DNA of 64,000 bases, taken from Strigops habroptila (taxonomy: Eukaryota; Chordata; Aves; Psittaciformes; Psittacidae). Position 1 is the stretch's first letter, and each line of letters opens with the position of its first letter. Of the stretch, positions 25,331-36,700 are shown one piece after another. The notes beneath the pieces were generated by a model. That model was given only the letters and a program-made list of their open reading frames with translations, did no database searches and was not told where the DNA came from. Both the position numbers and the translations under genes were made by a program. The stretch covers positions 58,831,743 through 58,895,742 of the forward strand of contig NC_044278.2 of assembly GCF_004027225.2 (NCBI RefSeq). Direction: 5' to 3'.

Positions 25331-28127
25331 GTTAGGCATGTACCCCACAACAGTGTCTTCTTGAGATGGCTGTCTCAAACGTCTCAATAAAAACAACCAA
25401 GAGAGCTATTTGGGGACCAGCCCATTCATCTTTATCACCATGTGGGTGGTAATAGGACTGCATGATTAATGTTAAAGACCAGGGGCAACTCTTACCTTGA
25501 GGGAAGAGGAGTCCATCCCCATTGTAACCCTTGAAGAACTTTCTTGATTTTTATTTTGCACAAAGCAAGAGGTGCCTATGCTAGCCACAAGCAAGGCACC
25601 ACAACACAGAGGAACAGGAAGGACACTGCAACCTCAGTAGGGTGGATCTGCACCAGCTAAAAAACATTAGACCTACCATGCACACGGACACACCCAACAA
25701 CATCTTTCCCCACCATCCCACCATTTGCTAACTCCGCTAGCACTCCCTAAGTGGACCTCAACACATGTAGATAGTAAAACCTTCCCTGCCAGGATTGCTT
25801 CTGTCCGGGTGTCCCCTATAGTGTGCAGTGACAGTCTGCAAGCAGGGTGCAGAAAAATGTGCACAGCAAATATTTCCTGGCTAATAGAGGTAGGTATTAG
25901 ACAGCCAGGACTAATACTCTGCTAGACTCAGCACTTGTTTCTTGGACTAGAGTGAACCCTGATGTTGCTGACTTGCTGTTTTCCTATCTCTGCTTTTTAT
26001 CTCAGGATTTTATCTTTTTCATGTCATCATTTTTACTCTTCAGTGCTTGAACTCCTGACTCTTTTGATATCAATAACTTCATTTGATCCGGGTTTTCAGT
26101 TTTTGTATGTAGCATGGCTTTAACTTGCTTACTTTTCACACTTCAGGAGTAATTTTGCCAGCACAACTGAGTGAAGTTCATACAGCCATGCGGCACCAAA
26201 AACAGCCATCACAGACACATCAGCACAAGCAGCTGAGTCTCTGGGCCATTGACTCCAAGTGCTGGTAAGGACACGTGGGGCCAACTACACCATCTTGATG
26301 CCAATACCAGATTTTTCTTGCAGATCTAACACTTAGTGGCAGCTCCACTAAGTTCCCAGAAAACTCTTCCAATGCTTCACTACCTTTCCTGTTACAAGAT
26401 TTTACCTGCTGTCTTGTCTAACTATTCCACACTTCAGTTTAAGCCCATTACTACTTGACCTTTTTGCTTGAAGAACATGTTTCTCCTGGTTTCTGAGGTG
26501 CTATGCATGCAGGCTGCCAAGGGAACAGCATCTGGCTCACCAAAGACATTTCTTGACGTATTTCCATTAACACATTTTTCCTTATACTTATCAAATAAAA
26601 ATTTTGTAGAAGCTGGGCCAAAAGTTAGGAAGCATTCTACATTGACTGTAGTTTCTTAAGAAAGCTGCAGATAGCTTCTGCTCAGCTGGAAACTATCCCC
26701 TTTAGCCAGGAGCTCAGCTTCCCACCTGTGTTATGATCTGGAAACAACCTGGGCGTGGGGAATGGACTATGGGATGAAGGGCTCTTCTGATGTATGGAGC
26801 AGCATAATCATCATCTCTGATTTAAGTTTCAGTGGGCTTTATGACAGAAGAACTTACTCTGTATCCAGGCAGAATATATTTAACCTTTCCCTAAAGTAAG
26901 GGACATGTCATTGTGAGAGGATGTTGAATCTACCAGTGACTGTAGATGCTTGCTCCAGACTTTTTGCCTGAGACAAAACTGCAGTGGCTTGTGAGCTTTT
27001 CAAGGGAGGGATGTGAGCTGACCCTGACTGGTTGACCAAAACATTGTGAGATTTCATTGTTGCAGGGTTTTATTTTACATTTTCTGTGTCATGTAAAATG
27101 CAGCCCCCAGACCACTTCAGAGGAAATGCTTTACCAAGAACTGGGGAAAGTATAGGTGTGACATCAGCAAGATTTTTGCGCATCTTTGTGTATTGTTGTG
27201 GAGTTGCTGCATGCTGACAGCAAAGTTCCATGAACACTGGAAGTGATAAATGATATTCATAACTCTGCCAGGGAAAAATAAGAGTTAGAATGATCATAGT
27301 ATAAAATCTGGTTTGCTTAAAGAAAGAATGAACAATTGATTCCCAAAGTGTCTTTAGGGGTTATTCTGCTGAGATGTGCAGGCTGATTTCTCCTCTGGAA
27401 TTTGGCTGATTTGGTACTGAAATTGCCCATTTAGACTTGCTGCTGCACGAGATGGGACCTTTGATCTGATGGGTCCAGGTTTAGTGCTGATGCTTAGAAG
27501 GCTGCTCAGCAGTCTTTAACAGTGCTCCCTAAAAACGTCTTTCTGACTCTCGGTGGCCCATATGGTCTCCTGAATACCTGCTTTTGTGGGTCACCGTACA
27601 CTGGGTTGTGTCTACTGCTGAGGTGACTCCTTCTCCCTCTTGGTCTCCCAGAGGTGATCTGGATTTCCTGTGGAACTGCTCTGCCCCTCCAGCCTACTTT
27701 CCCTCAGAAACTTAATTTACCTGCTGGTGCAGCCAACTGGTTTCTCAGCAGCCTTCTTTCATCAGCTTCAGTGAAGCAGTTTCCTTCACCAAAAACTCTT
27801 CCTGTTGCTCCAGGGGGTTTTAGAGCTGTTCTGGAACTGCTGCCTGAGTAGACCAGGCAAATCTGTCACTTGTTTTCAGACAAAATCTGTTTCAAAGCAC
27901 CCTCTGCCGGCTGAGTGTCCCTTCTTTGTTCTCCCTAGGCATATGAGAAAGCCAGCAACCAGCCAGCAGATTTATTGCTGTATAATCATGCTAAAGTGGA
28001 ATAAGTTATGATAAATGGAAAACCTATGCTATTGGTAAAAGATACCTGATTAATTGGAACTATGAGATGTCATCTCTGATAGGTACTTCAGTTTATTACA
28101 GTAATTTGCATGTTCTGCTCTATTCAG
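25331..28127. other. Intergenic, no gene recognised
   Basis: Unique-looking sequence without gene-like features. The longest open frames are about 75 codons. Confidence 0.55.
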
Positions 28128-28299
28128 TGGGAGGTGTCTCAAAATGAAGCTGTATATCTTGCTTCTACAGATACGAATTGCACAAGCCAGTTAAAAAGAG
28201 TTCCCAGTAATATCTGGTACAAGCTACAGCAGAGAAATCAGTGCAAAGGACCTAGCCACAGAGAGCAAGCCACTTTTCTGCTTTCTTATTTTCCAGATG
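28128..28299 (+). other. Orphan Ig1-like open segment with splice-like borders
   Basis: A 172-nt stretch, open in one frame, is bordered by a good acceptor (ttctgctctattcag ending at 28127) and a donor-like gtaggt at 28300. The translation includes NEAVYLASTDTNCTSQ, then VPSNIWYK, then ATFLLSYFPDG. The cysteine-to-WYK spacing and the hydrophobic run before D-G resemble an IL-1 receptor Ig1 exon. The second Ig cysteine is missing, and the open frame would need a phase-0 start, whereas the family uses phase 1. It may be a decayed duplicate exon or a coincidence. Confidence 0.2.
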
Positions 28300-31200
28300 G
28301 TAGGTCTAATTTTTATATTATCATTTAACCAAAAATAACTTAAGTATTTTAAAAGAAAGTTTATTTCAGTTCATGTAAATGCTTCTTTATCTCAAGAAAA
28401 AAAATTGTATTAAAATAGTGGCTATGCTTGTGTGATAGACAAATAATTTTGGGACCAACACAAAGAATTACCTTATAATGAAATGTATTTAGAAATGGAT
28501 TTGCCCTCAGTTTTCTGGCAGATATTTTTACTAATTATTCAAATACACAGAATGGTGCAATGGATTTTTCAGGGTTGAGTATATTTATGTACTTTCTTGC
28601 TTCAAAATACTTTGTAAGAATAATGTGTCTATCAGTTCTAGCCTTTCCATACTTTAACATTGAAATGCCTAAATTTTACACTTACAGCTGTAACTAGTGT
28701 AGGTGTTAACAATTGTGAGTTCTAGTTCTGGAATAAGTTCAGTGTTACTGTTGCTATTTTGATAGTCCATTTTCAGTCAGAATGGGTTTTCAGGCTTGAT
28801 AATAAAAACAACTTTCAACAGGTGAATGAGTGAATTCTAAGTCTGTTAAGCTTTTTAAAATAGAAATTGCAATAACATTTCCAAGTTTTGTTAATATGCA
28901 AGGTATAGTACTTCTATAATGTTTGCTCACTTACATAAACAGTACTATAAAGAGTTTGTTGCCAAATACAATTTTGGAAAGAAAATCACAAATATGTTAC
29001 TAACACAGTTGCCTTTGGAAAAGCAAGGAGTTAAGCCATATAGACTACTGCTTCTCCAACATGACTAGGGGGTTCTCAGTTCTTCCAGGGTTCCCAGTTC
29101 TTTCATTTTCCTTTCATATTGGATCATTAGGGGCTAGGTTTTGACATACTCAGGTAGTTATCCCAAATCTTTGTATTTGGATCTGTTGATTTTTCAACAT
29201 CATACTGAATTTTTTCTTCATGGAGTTCAGACTTCAGCTCATAACATGCGGTTATTCTGAGCTATAGTAAGAAAGAAATATATGGAAAATGCCTCTTTAT
29301 CTTTTTTCCCCTGGATTTTATCAATCTAAATTTATGGCATACTGAGGATCCAAAAATCTGCTATGCATGTTCTACTTCAGGCAAATGTATTTTAATAGAA
29401 GTTCCAAATAAAATTGCAAAAGCATAAAGAAAACTCATTCCAGAAATTATGGCCTTTGTCTCTCAGGGTTTAAAGCTACAGGACCTTCTTCCTTTTGATT
29501 GTGAGATGTGAGGTGTCTTTGTCTTGTGCTTCATAATACCCTGATTATTTGAGCTAAGTACCATGGATGTGTGAATGCTTTAATTTTGCTTTGCATAGAG
29601 TAATGCCACAACCTGTAAGGCACTAGTGAACCAGTCCTCCGCTTGCTATTTGCTGTCTAGAACTGCAGTCTCTGCCTCGCTTTTTATGGAGGTAATTTGG
29701 CAGTTTGCTGCTGACTTTGGAAACTGCAAACAGAATCATGTTGTTCTTTTGATTGCCTGAACTCTTATATTTTCAGGGAACATTCCTCTTTAATTAGAGC
29801 CCCATATATTGCATGTATTCACACACGCAACCCCCAAACTTTACCTAAACTGCAACCAGTACACGGCAACTTAAAAATGAGGGGAAAATCAGTCAAGCAA
29901 TCATCAAAGTTAGGCAGGGAGAACCTGTCCTTTAGGACAACTATTTTACACTGGATTGGTGCAGGCTGGTAGCCCAGTTATGTGTAAGGTCTCTTGAAGA
30001 CATACTTTTTCAAGAAACAGAAGGCGAAACACAAAAATACGCAGATAGGCAAATACAAATTTCTTACTCCTGGATCGTTCTGGCCCTTCTTAGAAGAGTT
30101 GAGGAGGGCAAGTATTTGGCTGTCTCCATTCCTGGACAAAGCTGTATCTCAAAAATGGAGAAAGTACAGCTCCTTGCAACTTTTTATTAAGCACCTACAA
30201 ATAAAATAACAAATGAGAAAGAACCTCATTTCAGTCAGTCTCCAAATCTAGTCTATGAAACTGATTTTCCCTTAAAAATCAATCATTTTACTTTATGTCA
30301 TCTTGTTAAAGTATCTGCTAGCTTAAACAAAATAGCACTAAAAAATAGTAGGACAGTTGGTATAACTGTTGGTATATACATTGTTAGGGGCAAATAAGTT
30401 TGTGGAAGAGAACTAACCACTTGGAGACAAAAGGCTCCCAGCAGAGCAGGAATATTCTGAATATTTTTATGTCTATTTAATTACTCAATCTAATTATATT
30501 CTATCTATTATTCAGCTTACAGTTCTTCACTTATCTGATTCTTAGGGTCTGTTTGGAGACTTCACTGTGGAGCCTCAGTTTATTAAATGTAACTAATCTC
30601 GGTTATATGAAGTAGCCCTGCTGCAGCTGGTGTTTTGCATATCATGTTTGCTTATGTGAATACACATACATGTATTTTGCATGCTGTAGGCATTCAGCAT
30701 CTGATAGCACAGTGGTCTGGAAGGCTGCACAAATATAATTTGAAGGGACTCACCTTCCCTTGCTACATTGCTAGTTTGTACTATACCCTGCTGCAGTCCC
30801 AGACGTGTCAGTCAGTCCCTCTCTGGAACAAGTGAGCTTTTCCAAATGTATTTGGGTACCAAATAGTTGAAAGTCAGCTTGCAAAACTGGCCACCTGGCT
30901 GGTCAGAAGGACCTTTTAGGAAGAAAAGATCTGCTCTGCATAAGCCAATGCTGATTAGCAAAGTCACAAGAGTATGGAGGTGGTGAATTATTTGGCATGA
31001 TCGATAATGGCTCTTGTAAGCTGCAAGTGAAAAAAGTAATTTCTGCAAGAAAAAACAAATGGGACATAGCTAGCCAAAGCTGATTTGAACCAATAAGATT
31101 AGGTACAGCAAAAGGTAGTGAAACACATTTAAGTAGAGTGGAAATTAGTGCAGAGAATGAAGTGGTGATGGTTTAGAGCAGATCTATAGAATAATGAGGC

Positions 31201-32600
31201 TCAGTGAAACCATACCAAGGAAAATCAGTTCTCAAAAAGATTAGAGCTAGATGGCAGTGTTTAGATTTTGCCCAGAGAGACAGAAACAGAACTGGTAGAT
31301 ATCTCATGGATAGTGGAAGTGGGGTGCTCACTACAGTATGCCAGAGAAACTTTCATCACTTGCTTTTGATGAGCTGTTCAAGAGACCAAGACACCATATA
31401 TCTACCAAATGTTGCTCCCATCAGCTGAATAGTGAACTGGTTTCCAAATATGTGCAGGGCATTTGCACCTCCCTTTTCTTTCGCAGGAGAACATGGAGCC
31501 ATGAACTCCCATATAATTTTTCAACTTTGATTAAAGTAGACTTTAGATGATGAATAAAGTCAACAGAATTGCTGGCAAATACAGATCTGTTTAGGTCCTG
31601 AATTGGATCCAGGCCTCTAATAACTGGGATATGTGAAACTCAGCTTTGTATTCTCACCTGCCAATCTAGTTGCTCCCTGGTAGTGTCAGAAATAAGTTCT
31701 AGGAACAAGCCTTCTGCTCTAAAGGATGAACAAAGGAAGTGATTTACTGCATTGATGCTGTGAACTTTGTTGTGCGCCGTTTTGCTCTTTCTTCGCTGAA
31801 GGCCTATCCTGTATCTGTCATCCCCTGAACCCTCTTTCATTCAGAGGAATGTTCGTGTCTTTCAGAGCAAAACTACAGCTCGTTCGTGTCTTTCAGAGCA
31901 AAACTACAGATACTTGTTTAGCTAAAAATTACCTTCTAAAAAACTACTAAACTGGCCTAAGATTTCCTTAAAATTAGAGATGTCAGTAGGCTGCAATCTC
32001 TTGTACATGGTGCTTTTCCCCAGCTCTAATGAAAGCAAGCAGCTCCTCATGCACATTGTTTCTATGGGCTCCTAGCTGGCCATTCACTTCTCATAAAAGG
32101 CATCAGCCTTGCTGTGACATTAATGCTGGAATGGTGCTATATATCTATAAACACCTACACTGAAATTCTCATGTTTTTCTCTTCCAACACTAAGTTTTGT
32201 TATTATTTTTAAGAATTTAAGAATAAGCTTCTATGTTATTAAACCTTCTAAAAGAAGAAACTTTCTGTATCAGTACAAACCCAATGACATTTCTGAAAGC
32301 TCAAAATTGAATTTTTTCTGAATTTCAGACTTGGCAATAATGCAGGTCTTGATAAGGTCTTTCAAACTTTGCTTAGTCTGGGAATATTTGGCACTGCAAT
32401 AAACATGCCTTGCAGCAAGTGCGATGACAGTACTTACCCTGCCTGTACATTTCTTGCGTATTTTTCACTCCTCGTGTTCACTATCTGCAAGATAAATTAT
32501 AATTCATTTCTAACTTGATTTTTCTTGAAAATTTATCTGCCATCTGTAGTACCATGAGACCACTTCTTCCTCCTACACGATATTAGAACCCACCACTCTG
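28300..32600. other. Intergenic, no gene recognised
   Basis: AT-rich unique-looking sequence. The only structured item is a 31-bp tandem duplication at 31851-31912, listed separately. Any distal IL1RL1 promoter exons in this interval cannot be identified from sequence alone. Confidence 0.55.
31851..31912 (+). repeat. 31-bp tandem duplication
   Basis: Two adjacent, nearly perfect copies of a 31-bp unit beginning gttcgtgtctttcagagcaa (31851-31881 and 31882-31912) differ only in the last bases. It appears to be a recent local duplication. Confidence 0.9.
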
Positions 32601-32646
32601 TGATCTGCAGTAAAGGACAGAATTCAAGCAAACGGTTTATTTAACG
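32590..32646 (+). other. IL1RL1: Possible IL1RL1 5' untranslated exon
   Basis: A consensus donor (acg then gtaagt at 32647-32652) lies 0.86 kb upstream of the acceptor of the start-codon exon. Because the start-codon exon clearly begins at an acceptor (ttggtttag ending at 33504), at least one untranslated exon must lie upstream, and this is one candidate. The 5' border is not defined. Confidence 0.2.
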
Positions 32647-33504
32647 GTAAGTAGAATGCTTACAGCTGCATAGTATAGCTGTCTCCTGAAATATTCCTAG
32701 ATTACATCAGTTTAATGTCCATGAACAAGTAGCCAGTTTCTTTAATAAAGGAGTTTGCTGGAGAGTGACTGAGCTACACTGCAAGGTGTGAATTACAGCA
32801 GGTGGAGACCAGTTAGACACAAATGAAAGCATCAGTGAGGCATGGGACCTGCCCTACTGCTGTTACACGAGCGTAGTATATGTTCTGTTATCTACCTTCC
32901 CACTCCATTTTTTCAGATCCCCTCCAGATTAGCATTGCTGATGGCACTCACCTGGTTTTGTTGTTACTGCTAAACACTTATCTAGAGAAGCTGTCACTGA
33001 AGATACCTTCATTTCCGTAGAAAGCCAAAAAGGTGTTGTGCCCTAGGCGATTGATTGGATGTAAGCTTAATTCAAAGGCAGGGTATATATTTTCAAATCC
33101 AGGATCTATCCCTTTCTAAATTGTGGTATAATTTTTCTGCACTTGACTACAAAGAGAATGCCAATGTACATTTAGCTTACTTAAAAAAAAGCAACTAAGC
33201 AAAAAAAGGCTTCTGTCAGAGGCCCACCATGGCAGAGTAATTCCCCCACCCTCATTAAACTAAATCATAACAGTAATTTCAATGCAACATCAGCCAATGC
33301 ACTGATTATAGAACAAAGAGCATTATCTCAAAGCTGCAAAACCACTGTTACACACTTGCTCTGTGCAGAGCAGCTCACATGATGCACTTTATCACTGCAC
33401 AATACCGTTATCTGTTAGTAGATGTACCTCAGTGCCATGGCAATAGCAGAACTGGTGCAGTCTGAGCATATTCTGAGATAGCAATGTTTTTCTTTTTGGT
33501 TTAG

Positions 33505-33575
33505 AAATATGATGGCGTATGTACATTTGATCTTCCTATCTACCTTCCTCTCGGTTTCCATGACATCTGAAACAT
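33505..33575 (+). CDS. IL1RL1: IL1RL1 exon: start codon and signal peptide
   Basis: The acceptor is tttttggtttag ending at 33504. The first ATG is at 33509, with a second ATG directly after it. It encodes MMAYVHLIFLSTFLSVSMTS then ET, a short signal peptide with a hydrophobic core and small residues before the likely cleavage site. It ends in phase 1, and the donor gtaagt begins at 33576. The four bases before 33509 are 5' UTR. Confidence 0.85.
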
Positions 33576-33687
33576 GTAAGTTACATTAAAAACTTTCTGA
33601 TGAGGTTTATTCTGAATAAATGTGTAGGCCATTCCCAAATTTTCCCCTTTTTTTCTTTTTTTGCTTTTTTTGGTTTGAGGTGGTTTT

Positions 33688-33718
<31 letters not shown>

Positions 33719-36700
33719 AAGAGTAAAATTAACTAGTTCACGTCAAGCCACAAATAGCAACTTAAAAACTGGCTTTATGCATTTTCTCTTTATACTACTA
33801 TGCACCAAGTGCTGTCCATTTCTGTGACATTGAGCCTGGGTTCTACTTCTGCTCTTTGGCATCTCTGCAAAGATGCCTTTTGGAAAGGATTTGAGAGCAG
33901 CTGGTGTTCCAGGTCCCAGCTGGGCAAAATCTCCAAGAGCATGCTTAAATTGCACTGAACTTAAATTGCATATATACATATGCACCCTGCTGAACCAGGG
34001 ATGTAATGGCATTTTGCTTGTTAAAAATGCCTTTTAATGTCCTGGTTTTGGGGGTGTTAATCCACAAGTACAATGTAACTATAACATTTCCCTACACATG
34101 GGGGATATTCAAACCAATAAGCTCTTACTCACAGGTCAGCTCTGCTGACTCATCTGTATAATGCTGACCAGTTCTGACCAATGACAGTGTTACATCGGAC
34201 TCACATAGTTCTAATCTCCACCTGAGTTGCTTATTTGTCTGAAAAACATTGTAAGATATGATCTCTAAATATTTCCCTATATTCTCAAGTTTACAGTATG
34301 AATGCTAAGTTTCAAATGAATTAGATTTATTAAGAGGCCAAATTCTGCTGAAGAATTTGCCAAGGTAATTTTCTCTGATGTGATTCAGTTTAGATGAGGT
34401 CTCTCATTTTCTATGTGTTCCCTCTTCTCCTTTATTTTTCCCCTGAAGAAAGCTGTATTTCCAGTGTGTTCCTCCTTTAGTTGGGCAATGCTGTCTTCCC
34501 TGACACATCTAATATGTCCCACTGTCTTTGCAAGGCTTATGGGTGGGAATGTTGTTACAATGACATGATTGGGGGTACTCATACCTGACGTGGCTAATTT
34601 AGGTGACTGAATTAATAAGTGAGATGACAAGTAATGTCAGTGGAGATGGACCACTTCTTTAGAAAGAACCAGAGCAGAAGCCAAGTGTTCACCATGTAGA
34701 GAGGCTCACTACCTAATTTGTGCACCTATCTGTCGAAAGACAGCTGGTGGCAATACTCCCACAAAGTTATTTTTGATAGATATTCTCAATTTTGGTTAGC
34801 TATTTGGTTACCTACTCTCATTGTCACACTCCTCTCTCTATTGTAGCTCCTCTGTCAATGTCCATCTTTATCCAGTCTCCATCCTTGCTTATTTTCTTCC
34901 CTTTCTCTTCTCCAAAACGCAATATAACTTTCAGTTATTCAGGTGCCCAGGCACTTAAATATCTGACAAAATTGCCTGATTCAAGTTTCTCTGGACCAGT
35001 TACAGAATTCAAAAGTAGAAATATACTCAGTTAAAAAAAAAAAAAAAAGTCTTACTTGCAACTTGTTTCTCTTTTTTGTTATGTGTGAGCATGTGTGGGT
35101 TTTTTTCCTAAGCTGCTGCTTTTTCTCTTATTCCTTTCTGGCATCTTTTCACCTTCCCACCAGATACTTCCTTGTAGTCTGTTACATTGGTTTCAATGTT
35201 TTCATATCTTCATGAACTTCAGAGAGAAACTCTCCTGGATTTTGTCTTTTTTTTTATATATTTTTTTTTTTTAAATTTATTTTAGTGATCTTATCTACAG
35301 GCTTCCTCCCACTACTTTTTTCTTTCATGAAAAAAAAAAAAAATTATTGTTTTCCTTTTTCTGTATTAAAAAGGCAGAAAAAGAGCTCTTCTCTGTTATA
35401 TAAATATTTATTATATTGAAGTGAAGAAAGCTAACTTACTAGTAAAGCATTAAAGACAGTATTTTTTTGTGTGTTTAAATTTCTGTTTTGAGTGAAACCA
35501 GGATTTCAAGTAAAGATTTGCATAAGAAGTTCATTTCAAGATATAACTATTTTTCAATTAAAACCTCATGTTTTTTAGTGTATGTCTTGTTTGAATCTAG
35601 GCTTTTGTTTGCTTGTTTGTTTGTTTGAGTCCCACACATTAATTACTAAACATACAAATGCAAACAAATGGCTCCATAACTCAAGATAAACAAAATTTTT
35701 CTTGAAAAATAATCTAGTGAGAATGTTTGCTATATATCACCTCTGAAAGCCCAAAGAAGGTAGAGTGAAATGACTGGCCTGCTGATCCAAGAATGCCAAG
35801 TTCTCTCTGCTCAGTGGGGCTAGGGTTTAGTTTGTCCAAGACATTTATCTTTTGTTCATTTGCAGTTGATGCAATGGAAGGTGAGGCTTTGGTTATAAAA
35901 TGTCCTCGATGGAGTTCATCTGTGAAAGTCACCTGGTATCACATGGATACAAACGAAATAATTCCTGCAGAAGAAGAGGGATCACAAATATTTTCCTCAG
36001 AACGATTTCTTTGGTTTCTGCCAACTTCTAGAGAGCATTCTGGAAACTACACTTGCGTTATACATTTGTAAGTGCAACTTTGAAAAATGAAAGGCGTAAG
36101 ACTAGAAAGAAACACACTTTTTTTAGTAATACATTCTTATTATTATGGAAATGATGCAATTTTTTCATGGTATACAACAATTCATGTGGCTTTTTGTCCT
36201 GCAATTGCTATTTTTATGACAGGTCATTAAAATCAATCTGTGACTGAACTACAATAATCATCAATATGTTTCTAAAACAAGACTTAACGTTTGTTACAAA
36301 TATTTAATATATTCCTTATAAGAATACTATCATTGACATACCTTTATTCCACTTTTAAAGTTCAAATAATCGCACAAGGTCATTCAACATGAGCGTGCAG
36401 GTGCATCCATACAAGCAAGGAATATGTTTCCCAAGTCGGATTCGTTATCCAAATGACACTGGAAGAGGAAAAATTGTTTGTCCTACAATTGACAATTATA
36501 AGAATGCTACTATCATCCAGTGGTATAAGGTAAATAAAACCCTGATAGTGCCAGTTGTAGATCAGATTACCGTGCAAAGCTATTTACAGCCAAATAAAGA
36601 GATATTTATTTTCCAGGACTGCAAACCTCTTCAGGGACAGAGATACTTCAAGGGAGAAAAGTATATTTTTATTAACAACCCAAGAAAGGAGGATGATGGT

